A model generated the notes under the pieces. The model ran no database searches, was not told the DNA's origin, and saw only the letters and a program-made list of their open reading frames with translations. Positions 34,703 to 41,939 of a DNA stretch of 64,000 nucleotides are shown here, piece after piece. The stretch is from the NCBI GenBank assembly GCA_017453245.1, contig JAFTKM010000018.1:1-64000 (forward strand). Reading direction: 5' to 3'. The stretch comes from Clostridia bacterium (GTDB lineage: Bacteria > Bacillota > Clostridia > Oscillospirales > CAG-272). Positions within the stretch are counted from its first letter, which is position 1. The number at the start of each line of letters is the position of its first letter. Position numbers and translations under genes: made by a program.

Positions 34703-35721
34703 CAAGCTTTAAGAGTTATTTCAAATCGCACCTGAAGGCAAACATCAGACCTCTTATCTATATTCTTGCCACAGTGCTTGTTCTCACGTTTCTGATCGGT
34801 GTTGAGAATCAGCCAACGTCACGTTACGATTTTGAGCTGCAACAATACTATCAGGACTACAAATCCACGCTTAATACTCCCGTTATCTTCCTGTGCATCC
34901 TTACCTACGTTGTTCCTGTTATGGAGTTTTCCTTCTTCAAGAAGCGTATCAACCTTGACTGCGCTTACTCGATGCCCATTTCCCGAGTAGCAATGGGCAC
35001 AGTGCATTATCTCACAGGTCTGATCACGCTCTTTGGGGCATTTACCGCATCATATCTGGTTAACTTCGCATTACTCCTTAGCAGGGGGCCCGGATACTTC
35101 AACTTCAAGCCTATGGCGGAGCACTATTTACTCGCTCTTCTCCTTGGCTTTGCGATATATTCACTGATGGTATTCATATTTAATGAGGCAAACACCAAAG
35201 GCGACGGAATATGGTTTATGATCCTATATACCTTTGTCTTGATTTTGGTTATGGGAGCCATCAATCGAATAATCGGTGATTATAATATATTCAGCAGTGG
35301 GACGTCTTCTATTCCCGTGGCACTGATAATTAGTATGACATCCAACTACAAGTATCTTGTTGAGATAGATTCCGCTCAAAGAGCAACCTTCTGGAGTAGC
35401 CCCGAATACGTAAGCTGGTTTATCTTTTGGGTAGTTGCGGGTATTGCGTCTGCGGTTGGATTCTTTCTTACCTTCGGAAAAAGAAGGATGGAGAGAACCG
35501 AGGAGATCTCCGATTCCTTCTTCGGCTTCCGCACCCTTATTCCGATATACGCCTTTACCGGTATGATAACCTTCAGGGTCAGCGAAATGATCATATTCTG
35601 GGTCATTATTGAGTTGCTTGCGCTCCTCGGCTACACCATCTACCGCCGCGGCTTCCACTACAAGAAGAGTGATTTTATAATACTCGCATCGCTTATTATA
35701 TTCTTGTTTATAGAGATATAA
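34699..35721 (+). CDS. ABC-2-type permease of the YtrA operon
   Basis: A 340-aa polytopic protein with about eight hydrophobic segments: start RPLIYILATVLVLTFLIG, then PVIFLCILTYVVPVMEFSFFKKR and others up to ILASLIIFLFIEI at the end. The cytoplasmic phrase KKRINLDCAYSMPISR resembles the coupling region of ABC-2 permeases controlled by YtrA regulators. Substrate unknown. Ends the operon, with a terminator after 5 nt. Confidence 0.85.
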   Translation: MTSFKSYFKSHLKANIRPLIYILATVLVLTFLIGVENQPTSRYDFELQQYYQDYKSTLNTPVIFLCILTYVVPVMEFSFFKKRINLDCAYSMPISRVAMGTVHYLTGLITLFGAFTASYLVNFALLLSRGPGYFNFKPMAEHYLLALLLGFAIYSLMVFIFNEANTKGDGIWFMILYTFVLILVMGAINRIIGDYNIFSSGTSSIPVALIISMTSNYKYLVEIDSAQRATFWSSPEYVSWFIFWVVAGIASAVGFFLTFGKRRMERTEEISDSFFGFRTLIPIYAFTGMITFRVSEMIIFWVIIELLALLGYTIYRRGFHYKKSDFIILASLIIFLFIEI

Positions 35722-35726
35722 AAACA

Positions 35727-35755
35727 AAAAAGCACTCCTTTTTGGAGTGCTTTTT
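35727..35755. terminator. Bidirectional terminator
   Basis: AAAAAGCACTCC-TTTTT-GGAGTGCTTTTT, serving the ABC operon (+) and uraA (-). Confidence 0.88.
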
Positions 35756-35785
35756 CTTATGCGGGAATGTTATTCTGCCTCGTTT

Positions 35786-37162
35786 TTATTCCGCTTTCTT
35801 GAACTTATGAAGGATTACGTTAACGATAATACCAAGAATAAGCGCGCAAGCGATAGAGGTGATAACAACCTTGCCGATAGCCATAGACATACCGCCGATA
35901 CCACAGATAAGAATAACCGAAACGGTGAAGAGGTTTGCGTTATCCTCAAGGTCAACCTTCTGGATCATCTTAAGACCGGAAACCGCGATGAAGCCGTAGA
36001 GGGTGATACAAACGCCGCCCATAACGCAGCCGGGAATGGAATCAAGGAAGGCTACGAAGGGAGATACGAATGCGATGAGAATGGACATAATAGCGGTTGC
36101 GGTAATGGTTGCTACGGATGCGTTTCGGGTGATCGCTACACAGCCTACAGACTCACCGTAGGTGGTGTTGGGACAGCCGCCGAAGAATGCGCCAACCATA
36201 GAGCCTACACCGTCACCGAGAAGGGTGTTGTCAAGACCGGGATCCTCAAGAAGGTCCTTGTCAATGATAGTGGAGAGGTTCTTGTGGTCTGCGATATGCT
36301 CCGCGAATACAACGAATGCAACGGGAATATAAGCAACTGCAACGGTTGCAAGATAGCTCCACTCAAAGTCAGCGAAGCCCTTGAACGCCTCGACAAAGGT
36401 GAAGTCGGGGATGGAGAGGAAGGTCTTGATGGTAACGCCGTCTGCAACAAGATTCTTGAAGGGAGTGAAGTCAACGACCTTCATAGCATCAACGCCTGCG
36501 ATGTAGCCGATCACAGTAAATACAAGAGCTACCGCATAGCCTGCGAGGATACCGATGATGAAGGGGATGAGCTTGGTCATCTTCTTACCGTAGGTAGAGC
36601 AGAGAACAACTACTACGAGAGTTACGAGCGCACAGATAAGAGAGAGCCAGATGTTGGTGCTCATGATGAACGCGCCGTCGCTGTTCTGAGGACCGTAGGA
36701 GAATACGTCCTTAACTGCCGCGCCTGCGAGCGAAAGACCGATAAGAGCAACGGTAGGACCGATAACAACGGGGGGCATAAGCTTGTTGATCCAATCAACG
36801 CCAACAAATCTGATTACAAGCGCGATTACAACGTAAACGAGACCTGCAAGGATAGCGCCGATGATGAGTCCGAGGTAGCCAAGACTCATAGAGGTAGCGC
36901 CTGCAAAGGCTGCGCACATAGAGCCGATGAAGGCGAAGGACGAGCCAAGGAATACAGGGCTGCGGAACTTAGTGAAGAGCTGATAAACAATTGTACCTGC
37001 GCCCGCGCCAAAGAGTGCTGCGGAAGCGGACATACCGTTGCCTACGATTGCGGGCACGGCGATGGTTGCGGCGATAATCGCCAGGAGCTGCTGAATGGCA
37101 AAGACGATAAGCTTAGAGAACTTAGGTCTGTCGTGGATGCCATAGATGAGATTGTTTTCCAT
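35786..37162 (-). CDS. uraA: Uracil permease (NCS2/NAT family)
   Basis: A 458-aa polytopic transporter with 14 predicted segments. Family motifs: FGAGAGTIVYQLFTKFRSPVFLGSSFAFIG (TM3 half with substrate-side residues), VVFAEHIADHKNLS (the Glu and His of the uracil site), and GDGVGSMVGAFFGGCPNTTYGES (TM10 signature; here GCPNTTYGES, uracil type). It imports uracil with a proton. Single gene; the leader between promoter and start is about 50 nt with no attenuator hairpin seen. Confidence 0.93.
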   Translation of the reverse strand: MENNLIYGIHDRPKFSKLIVFAIQQLLAIIAATIAVPAIVGNGMSASAALFGAGAGTIVYQLFTKFRSPVFLGSSFAFIGSMCAAFAGATSMSLGYLGLIIGAILAGLVYVVIALVIRFVGVDWINKLMPPVVIGPTVALIGLSLAGAAVKDVFSYGPQNSDGAFIMSTNIWLSLICALVTLVVVVLCSTYGKKMTKLIPFIIGILAGYAVALVFTVIGYIAGVDAMKVVDFTPFKNLVADGVTIKTFLSIPDFTFVEAFKGFADFEWSYLATVAVAYIPVAFVVFAEHIADHKNLSTIIDKDLLEDPGLDNTLLGDGVGSMVGAFFGGCPNTTYGESVGCVAITRNASVATITATAIMSILIAFVSPFVAFLDSIPGCVMGGVCITLYGFIAVSGLKMIQKVDLEDNANLFTVSVILICGIGGMSMAIGKVVITSIACALILGIIVNVILHKFKKAE

Positions 37163-37216
37163 TTTTTCCTCCTGTTTTTTAAACTGAATTTGGTGTTCGT
37201 TTGATTTGCCGCGGAT

Positions 37217-37245
37217 ATTATATCACATGAGTATGTAAATGTCAA
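37217..37245 (-). promoter_or_regulatory. Promoter of uraA
   Basis: Minus strand TTGACA, 17 nt, TATAAT (consensus); Shine-Dalgarno AGGAGG ahead of 37162. Confidence 0.87.
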
Positions 37246-37336
37246 TGCCAATTTTTGAGTTTTTTCGCGACTAATAAAAGACTGTTGTTTGCTATCGCCC
37301 TATTTCAAGTCCTCATCCTTCTTGGGGAAAATAAAA

Positions 37337-37368
37337 AGAACAGAATGATAAACACTCTGTTCTCTTTA
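37337..37368 (-). terminator. Terminator of the small membrane-protein operon
   Basis: Minus strand AGAACAGA...TCTGTTCT with loop, followed by TTTTTATTTT. Confidence 0.7.
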
Positions 37369-37422
37369 CCTAGATGAATTTGACTTGTGTTATAAATAAG
37401 CTTGAGATTGACTTTTCGCTTT

Positions 37423-37725
37423 CTATTCCGAGATTTTTCTTCGCTTATCTGCTTTTTCAAATATTCCCGAGATTATAAAGCAACCTATCGGAGTGAGCGG
37501 TATGAAGAGCCAGAACAGAATCTCCCAAATGTTGCTTACTTGGTACGCGACTTGAGATACCTGAGTATATTGTCCGTGGTCTCCTACAAAGTAAGTTCCT
37601 TCTTCAATATATCCGAGTGATGCAGAGCCGCCGATAATTTGAGAATACACAAAAAATCCCGCTACAATGATAATCCCTAATGCGAGCCAAACGGTGATAA
37701 GAATATCAGCTTTTGTTCTCTTCAT
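37423..37725 (-). CDS. Small membrane protein, 100 aa
   Basis: No family recognised. Start 37725 follows AAGGAGG; a longer frame to 37761 is not favoured. Two hydrophobic segments (residues 8-28 and about 70-92) with a hydrophilic loop between (YIEEGTYFVGDHGQYTQVSQVAYQVSN) and a basic C-terminal tail (EKADKRRKISE). The loop probably faces outside. Downstream of two other small ORFs in the same direction. Confidence 0.65.
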   Translation of the reverse strand: MKRTKADILITVWLALGIIIVAGFFVYSQIIGGSASLGYIEEGTYFVGDHGQYTQVSQVAYQVSNIWEILFWLFIPLTPIGCFIISGIFEKADKRRKISE

Positions 37726-37763
37726 ATCAAGCCTCCTTTTTGTGAGTAAAGTAGGATGCAAAA

Positions 37764-38045
37764 TTACTCTTCCCGTGAAAATCTGTCAAAGATTTTTTCA
37801 AGTTTTCTTTTTATAATAGGAGTGTATTTTTTGTCCAATGCCTTGAATATCAAACGCAATACGATCTCCAATATGATGAATAGGGCAAAATATCCACCGA
37901 TAGAGATTGCATAGAATTCCCAAGAATACTTGTTAACCAAGCCGATAATTACGAACAATATAGGAAGCGCTAAAAATTCTGTTACATCCCATATTATCAA
38001 TCCGATATTAAGAACAGTTCCAACAAGGTTCAGTAGCTTTTTCAC
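37764..38045 (-). CDS. Small membrane protein, 93 aa
   Basis: No family recognised. Begins KKLLNLVGTVLNIGLIIWDVTEFLALPILFVIIGLV, with three hydrophobic stretches and a strongly basic amphipathic C-terminus (KALDKKYTPIIKRKLEKIFDRFSREE). The gap to the previous gene is 36 nt. Function unknown; possibly accessory to its neighbours. Confidence 0.65.
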   Translation of the reverse strand: MKKLLNLVGTVLNIGLIIWDVTEFLALPILFVIIGLVNKYSWEFYAISIGGYFALFIILEIVLRLIFKALDKKYTPIIKRKLEKIFDRFSREE

Positions 38046-38081
38046 TTTAGTCGTTCCTTTCAGAGTGGCGCCTCGCAGTCT

Positions 38082-38441
38082 TTACCAATCTCGCCACTGC
38101 TCGGTTATGTCGTCCGCGGGATCTGTGAGTCCGCATTCGACCGCGCTGCTTTGTATAACGTCCCAGATAGCCTCGCGCTCCTCGGTCTCTATCATACAGT
38201 AATCGGTCTTTTCGTTCAGCTCGTTCAGGGCTAAAACTACTGTCTTGACCTGTTCCATAATTTCCTCGTCGGAGGGCTCGACGAGAGCATCAAGTGCCTC
38301 GAGATACTTTACAAGTATAGCTTCGCACTCGTCGATATCATCTTTAGTAAAACCGCAGTCCTCATCGTCAAAGCTCATAAAGTCAAGCATTGATCGTACC
38401 ACAGTCTCTTTGATCTGTGTCTTGAAAGCATTTATATCCAT
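38082..38441 (-). CDS. Acidic hypothetical protein, 119 aa
   Basis: No family recognised. Soluble, markedly acidic (many Asp/Glu: FDDEDCGFTKDDIDECEAI) and helical. GGAGGAAT ahead of the ATG. First gene of a three-gene set with the two small membrane proteins, driven by the promoter at 38471-38499. Confidence 0.7.
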   Translation of the reverse strand: MDINAFKTQIKETVVRSMLDFMSFDDEDCGFTKDDIDECEAILVKYLEALDALVEPSDEEIMEQVKTVVLALNELNEKTDYCMIETEEREAIWDVIQSSAVECGLTDPADDITEQWRDW

Positions 38442-38470
38442 ACGTATTCCTCCTCGGAGCTTTTTGTTTC

Positions 38471-38499
38471 ATTATACCATATCGAAAAAGCAAAATCAA
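38471..38499 (-). promoter_or_regulatory. Promoter of the three-gene small-protein operon
   Basis: Minus strand TTGATT, 17 nt, TATAAT. Confidence 0.78.
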
Positions 38500-38559
38500 C
38501 AGTATACCAAGCAAATATCAGCGCCCAAGTAAGTTTATCAAGTTTTTTGTAAAAACATC

Positions 38560-38588
38560 TTGACAAACTCAATTTTCTTTAGTATAAT
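38560..38588 (+). promoter_or_regulatory. Promoter of tRNA-Trp
   Basis: TTGACA, 17 nt, TATAAT, ending 12 nt before the mature tRNA. Confidence 0.88.
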
Positions 38589-38600
38589 AGATGGGTACAT

Positions 38601-38676
38601 AGGGGTTTAGTTCAGTCGGTAGAACATCGGTCTCCAAAACCGAGTGTCGTGGGTTCAAGTCCTCCAGCCCCTGCCA
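38601..38676 (+). tRNA. tRNA-Trp (CCA)
   Basis: Acceptor AGGGGTT/AGCCCCT, anticodon stem TCGGT/ACCGA with loop CTCCAAA (anticodon CCA), T loop TTCAAGT, discriminator G and encoded CCA (38674-38676). 76 nt. Confidence 0.95.
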
Positions 38677-38717
38677 AAAATAGAAGCCAAGGCCTTGCGC
38701 CTTGGCTTCTATTTTTT
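38677..38717 (+). terminator. tRNA-Trp terminator
   Basis: AAAATAGAAGCCAAGGC pairs with GCCTTGGCTTCTATTTT around CTTGC, followed by TT. The 3' arm recurs in the copy at 39965 and the 5' arm, degenerate, at about 39087-39104. Confidence 0.9.
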
Positions 38718-38836
38718 CGTGGGAAGGGAGACTTGAAGTAGGAGCCGTGTAGAAAACTCTTCCGGTGGACGAGTTTTCCCGGCGAACGACCAAGGCGCGC
38801 AGTTCGCGCCGCGAGTCAAGTCCTCCAGCCCCTGCC
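38695..38836 (+). repeat. tRNA-Trp tail element, copy 1
   Basis: Begins in the terminator's 3' arm, passes GGGAGACTTGAAG (resembles an inverted T arm of the tRNA), GAAAACTCTTCCGG...CGAGTTTTCCCGG (imperfect inverted repeat), GGCGCGCAGTTCGCGCC hairpin, and ends with TCAAGTCCTCCAGCCCCTGCCA, an exact direct copy of the tRNA-Trp 3' end (38655-38676). The second copy at 39965-40216 has the same text with a 110-nt insert. Confidence 0.85.
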
Positions 38837-38873
38837 AAAAAATTCGACAAGTTTCGACTTGTCGAATTTTTTT
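38836..38873 (+). terminator. Hairpin with T run after the duplicated tRNA tail
   Basis: AAAAATTCGACAAG pairs with CTTGTCGAATTTTT around TTTCGA, followed by further T. It stands to the duplicated tail as the real terminator stands to the real tRNA. Confidence 0.75.
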
Positions 38874-38875
38874 AT

Positions 38876-39110
38876 CCATTGCGAAAGCAATGGCATATCA
38901 TCACCGAAGGTGTATATCATCAGCCGTAGGCTGTATCCTCTTTCGCAATGATGATATACAAGGCTCACGCCTTGGTGATATACAAAACTGCGTTTTGATG
39001 ATATCCACGGCTATGCCGTGATAGGGATGCGTGGGTTCAAGTCTGTACAAAAACTCTCCGAAATATATTTTCGTCCGCCTTACACAAAAATAAAAGCCAA
39101 GGCCTTCTCC
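38876..39110. repeat. Modular hairpin array and degenerate third tRNA-Trp tail
   Basis: Short palindromes separated by TATATCATC / GATGATATAC: CCATTGC-GAAA-GCAATGG, CACC-GAA-GGTG, CAGCC-GTA-GGCTG, AAGGC-TCAC-GCCTT, AAAAC-TGC-GTTTT, ACGGC-TAT-GCCGT. The direction of the spacer flips half way. It ends with GCGTGGGTTCAAGTC (39029-39043), a piece of the tRNA-Trp T arm, and then a degenerate copy of the terminator's 5' arm (AATAAAAGCCAAGGCCTT). No gene is supported in 38837-39363. Confidence 0.7.
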
Positions 39111-39159
39111 CTGCATTCTTAGCGGAGAAATGACAGGTGCAAAAATTTCGGCAGAGAAC

Positions 39160-39188
39160 TTGTTTTCTCTGCCGATTTGTGATATAAT
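39160..39188 (+). promoter_or_regulatory. Promoter of the 121-aa hypothetical gene
   Basis: TTGTTT, 17 nt, TATAAT. The -35 lies in the loop side of a hairpin CGGCAGAGAA...TTCTCTGCCG (39149-39175), which may be a terminator or operator. Confidence 0.5.
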
Positions 39189-39198
39189 GGTATTACAT

Positions 39199-39275
39199 CG
39201 TAGGGCGGGGGCTTGCTCCCGCCGCAACGAACGGTTTAGATTGAAGAAACGGCGGGAGTGAACCCCCGCCCTACA
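39199..39275. repeat. REP-like double palindrome
   Basis: GTAGGGCGGGGG-CTTG-CTCCCGCCG on the left is mirrored by CGGCGGGAG-TGAA-CCCCCGCCCTAC on the right, 24 nt apart. Repeats of this type (often with a RAYT transposase elsewhere) are scattered through many bacterial genomes. Confidence 0.8.
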
Positions 39276-39363
39276 ATAAAGGGGTATGGGCTTTGCCCGA
39301 AGCATTTGTAATACAAAGGCGAAACTGGCAATAAAACAATAAGAGATTAAGAAAGGTAATTGT

Positions 39364-39729
39364 ATGAATATCCTATATGATTTGTATATTAGTCTTACAG
39401 AGGAAGAATGTGGCAAGGAATATTGGACAGAACATCTTATAGGTACATTTAAGACCAAAGAAAAAGCAATTACAGCAATGAAAGAAGCTATGAGTGAGGG
39501 AAGACCATTTTCAAAACCTGAATGTGAACCCAGAATACACGAAGTAGAGCTTATTGGAGAAATCATGGATGGTAATTCTGTATATCGCTTTTTGGGCTAT
39601 AATCAGGAAGGCGAAATGATTGAAAGTCCTTATTATGCAGAAAAGGATACAGCAATTCAAGCTTTTTTAATGAAAAAGAAAAATACTCCCGGACAAGGAT
39701 GGTGTTTGAACACTTACAAATTAGGATAA
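39364..39729 (+). CDS. Hypothetical protein, 121 aa, AT-rich
   Basis: No family recognised. Soluble, no signal peptide; begins NILYDLYISLTEEECGKEYW and has aromatic-rich phrases (DGNSVYRFLGYNQEGEMIESPYY). Shine-Dalgarno AAAGG about nine nt upstream. Lower GC than the core genes and flanked by REP-like repeats, so it is probably an accessory gene; its size and isolation resemble immunity or phage-derived proteins but nothing decisive is seen. Confidence 0.7.
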   Translation: MNILYDLYISLTEEECGKEYWTEHLIGTFKTKEKAITAMKEAMSEGRPFSKPECEPRIHEVELIGEIMDGNSVYRFLGYNQEGEMIESPYYAEKDTAIQAFLMKKKNTPGQGWCLNTYKLG

Positions 39730-39754
39730 TGTTGCCCCTTTTTAATATAGAAAC

Positions 39755-39790
39755 AACCCCGACAGACTTTTGAAAAATCTGTCGGGGTTA
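39755..39790 (+). terminator. Rho-independent terminator
   Basis: AACCCCGACAGA pairs with TCTGTCGGGGTT. Confidence 0.8.
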
Positions 39791-39810
39791 CTCTTTGTTT
39801 ACTGCAGATC

Positions 39811-39946
39811 AAAATAGCCTTCTCCTGCGGGAGAAGGTGGCAGCCGAAGGCTGACGGATGAGGAGTCTTATTCATTTATTTCAAACACCTCATCCACCGC
39901 TTACGCGGTCCCCCTTCCCCCACTGGGGAAGGCTTTTCTATTTTAC
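39811..39946. repeat. Dispersed repeat with paired arms (gut Clostridia type)
   Basis: AAAATAGCCTTCTCC-TGC-GGGAGAAGG-TGGCAGCCGAAGGCTG-ACGGATGAGG on the left; CCTCATCC-ACCGC-TTAC-GCGGT-CCCCCTTCCCC-CACTGGGGAAGG-CTTTTCTATTTT on the right. The arms GATGAGG/CCTCATC and CCTTC/GAAGG pair over the whole unit. I recognise this kind of unit from other gut Firmicutes genomes. Confidence 0.75.
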
Positions 39947-39964
39947 CGCTAACTGTGCACGTCG

Positions 39965-40216
39965 TTGCGCCTTGGTTTTTATTTTTTTGTGGAATGGGAG
40001 ACTTGAAGTAGGAGCCGTGTAGAAAACTCTTCCGGAGGTAGCAAATAAAAACAACTGAGTGTTGTTTTTATGCAGCGAAACCGCCCAAAGCAAGGAGTTG
40101 AAGGAGGAAGCCTGCGACCGACGCTCAACGACTATGCGACGGTGGAGGACGAGTTTTCCCGGCGAACGACCAAGGCGCGCAGTTCGCGCCGCGAGTCAAG
40201 TCCTCCAGCCTCTGCC
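39965..40216 (+). repeat. tRNA-Trp tail element, copy 2, with a 110-nt insert
   Basis: Matches copy 1 (38695-38836) at both ends, including the duplicated tRNA tail (with one change, CCTCTGCC), but has no intact tRNA in front. Between about 40036 and 40145 it carries an insert with AAAAACAAC-TGAGT-GTTGTTTTT and, on the minus strand, GTCGCATAGT and ACTCCTTGCTTTG. The same two words occur on the plus strand in the insert of the tRNA-Lys-like sequence (479-488, 526-538). Confidence 0.8.
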
Positions 40217-40274
40217 AAACGAAAAAACCTTGTAAATGCTGCTTTTTCTCAGATTATTTCAGACTCGTAGCGCA

Positions 40275-40466
40275 TTACGAATTTAAAAATGCATCTATGG
40301 CTTTTTTTATTATTTGAGCCTGCGGAATATTCTCCGCCTTGCATTTCTCTTTGAACGCCTCTGCGGTCTCTTTCGGTATTCTTACGATGATCGAGTCGTA
40401 CACCTTGCTATTATAGCGATTTTTTACCGCTGTAGAAGTCTTAGTTTTGCGCTTCTTCTCTTCCAT
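40275..40466 (-). CDS. Ribbon-helix-helix (CopG/Arc-type) protein, 63 aa
   Basis: Basic N-terminus (EEKKRKTKTSTAVKNRYNSK), then VYDSIIVRIPKETAEAFKEKCKAENIPQAQIIKKAIDAFL: one beta strand followed by two helices as in Arc/CopG DNA-binding proteins. Start 40466 gives seven nt to GGAGG; the ATG three bases earlier (40469) is also possible. It overlaps a 56-aa membrane ORF by 26 nt in another frame, so it may be translationally coupled. RHH proteins often act as antitoxins or plasmid/phage regulators. Confidence 0.82.
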   Translation of the reverse strand: MEEKKRKTKTSTAVKNRYNSKVYDSIIVRIPKETAEAFKEKCKAENIPQAQIIKKAIDAFLNS

Positions 40467-40611
40467 CATCAAACCTCCATATACTACAAATAATATCAAT
40501 TATAATCAGTATAGCATTTGCGACAAGCGCAATACGGAGCGGTATGCTCAAGCCAAAACGTGCAACTGCGATCAAAAGAACACACATAGCAATTAAGCCA
40601 AAATTTTTCAT
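40441..40611 (-). CDS. Small membrane ORF, 56 aa
   Basis: Reads MKNFGLIAMCVLLIAVARFG LSIPLRIALVANAIL then III-DIICSIWRFDDGREEAQN: two hydrophobic helices separated by LSIPLR and a short charged tail. AAAGGAG lies about 18 nt before the ATG (a longer gap than usual) with AGGTT nearer. Its 3' end overlaps the RHH gene. Function unknown; small proteins of this build occur with mobile elements. Coding status is inferred from the membrane-like composition and overlap, not from similarity. Confidence 0.5.
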   Translation of the reverse strand: MKNFGLIAMCVLLIAVARFGLSIPLRIALVANAILIIIDIICSIWRFDDGREEAQN

Positions 40612-40653
40612 AACCTATTGATTTTCTCCTTTCTTTGTGATATACTGTAAATA

Positions 40654-40693
40654 CCAAGTCCCCCGAAGGGGGAGGGGCTTTCGCCCCTCTTGG
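40654..40693 (-). other. Three-way-junction-like inverted repeat
   Basis: CCAAG (40654-40658) and CTTGG (40689-40693) enclose two adjacent hairpins, CCCCC-GAA-GGGGG and GGGG-CTTTCG-CCCC. It starts five bases after the stop of the 34-aa ORF, so in that transcript it would form a compact 3' structure. Confidence 0.7.
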
Positions 40694-40697
40694 TGAC

Positions 40698-40802
40698 TCA
40701 CCACCAACGAATTGCTATAATCAAAGCGGCGAGTGCAACGACGGCTTCGATTATTATTTTAGCAAGCTCGACTGTGGTGAGATTTTTTCTTTTTTGCTTC
40801 AT
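40698..40802 (-). CDS. 34-aa membrane peptide, type I toxin-like (candidate)
   Basis: Reads MKQKRKNLTTVELAKIIIEA then VVALAALIIAIRWW: a basic N-terminus, a single membrane helix and a Trp-Trp end, as in TxpA/BsrG-like or holin-like toxic peptides. GAGGTGATAAGG directly precedes the ATG and a good promoter lies 30 nt upstream. A structured 3' region follows. No antisense RNA has been demonstrated here, so toxin status is only suggested. Confidence 0.55.
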   Translation of the reverse strand: MKQKRKNLTTVELAKIIIEAVVALAALIIAIRWW

Positions 40803-40828
40803 CCTTATCACCTCATTCTTACATATAT

Positions 40829-40857
40829 ATTATACCATACTTATTGCAGTATACCAA
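40829..40857 (-). promoter_or_regulatory. Promoter of the 34-aa peptide
   Basis: Minus strand TTGGTA, 17 nt, TATAAT. Confidence 0.7.
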
Positions 40858-40939
40858 TAGTTTTTGCAAAAAAAGTTGAAAAATATTGATATTTTTTATA
40901 AAAAGACCGCCCTCCGAGAAGGGCGGCTTTGTCATTTGC

Positions 40940-41926
40940 TTAAAGCGAAAGAATTAAGATAAGAATTCCTGATAGGATCCACATTGCCGAGGCGCCGATA
41001 AGCACGTAGGCGCAGATCTTTTCCTCCGCTTTTTTCTTTATCGCGATAATTATACCGAAGGTGAGTGGAGCGAGCGGTATGATCACACCCAGGATAAGCG
41101 TGATCGAGAGGACGGTGCTCAGGGCTTCCTCGCGTGTTATCTCCTCCTCGGGCTCCTCGTAAAGCTCAGACTCGGACGTGTAGGTGTATTCGTCTCCGTA
41201 TTCCACCATATTCCCGAGCTTCTCGGCGAAGGCATTTGCGATATCTCCCTCCAGCGGGTACATTGTCACCTTACCTCTGCCAAAGGAGAAATCTCCGTAG
41301 CTGTCAAAGTAGTTGTTTCCGAGCTCGTCGTAGTTGACGTAATACATAGCCTCGTTATACTCGTATATCGCGCCGTAGGTTCTTGCAAGGGTATCGTCCG
41401 CCGCAAAGAACACCACGTCGTGACAGACCGCAGACTTGAGTCTTCTGACCTCGAGCTCAATTGCGTTTTCGCTGAGTGAGTCGAGCTCGTTTACAAAGCT
41501 CATATCTATCTCGACGGCATATGAGCTATGGTATGAATAATCAACGATTCGGATTTTCGAGGCGCCGCCTGAAAGAAAGCTGTCGAGATCGGCTTTGTCA
41601 TTCTCTCCCGCAACGTATGCGGTGAGCCCGAGACTGCCGTGATATAAGTAGCGTATACCCGAGTCAAATCGGCTCGCTCTGACGTAGTATAGCTCGTCGT
41701 ATGCTTCCACCTCATTGAAATATCTTACGTGACCGTTTTCAAGCCTCATTCCGAGGGGCAGCTCGTCGTATCTCTGGAAGGTTGTCACACCGTCGGAAAG
41801 AGACTGCATATCCTCGCTCAGCTCCCACTTGACGTAATCGTTCTCAACGACTGTTTCTCCGCAACCCGAAAGGGCAAGAAGCATAAGAGCGGTGAGGAGC
41901 AAAACGCATAATAATCTTTTTTTCAT
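40940..41926 (-). CDS. Lipoprotein with C-terminal membrane helices, in YtrA operon 2
   Basis: A 328-aa protein. The start at 41926 (AAGGAGGAG upstream) gives a lipoprotein signal ending LSGCGE. The body (residues about 22-265) is an extracytoplasmic domain of unknown family, rich in Asp/Tyr; the C-terminus has two helices (ALSTVLSITLILGVIIPLAP and YVLIGASAMWILSGILILI). It lies 13 nt after the permease gene and is probably a cofactor or sensor of this ABC system, but it has no counterpart in YtrA operon 1. Confidence 0.75.
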   Translation of the reverse strand: MKKRLLCVLLLTALMLLALSGCGETVVENDYVKWELSEDMQSLSDGVTTFQRYDELPLGMRLENGHVRYFNEVEAYDELYYVRASRFDSGIRYLYHGSLGLTAYVAGENDKADLDSFLSGGASKIRIVDYSYHSSYAVEIDMSFVNELDSLSENAIELEVRRLKSAVCHDVVFFAADDTLARTYGAIYEYNEAMYYVNYDELGNNYFDSYGDFSFGRGKVTMYPLEGDIANAFAEKLGNMVEYGDEYTYTSESELYEEPEEEITREEALSTVLSITLILGVIIPLAPLTFGIIIAIKKKAEEKICAYVLIGASAMWILSGILILILSL

Positions 41927-41939
41927 TTTTTCTCCTCCT

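Noticed and set aside
35747-37204. 485-codon open frame antisense to uraA
   Set aside because: Composition is Cys/Asn/Arg-rich without any domain, while the other strand encodes a complete permease with promoter and Shine-Dalgarno.
38569-38850. Minus-strand frame WQGLEDLNPRHSVLETDVLP across tRNA-Trp and its tail element
   Set aside because: Again the reverse translation of a tRNA; widespread only because tRNA genes and their tail repeats are.
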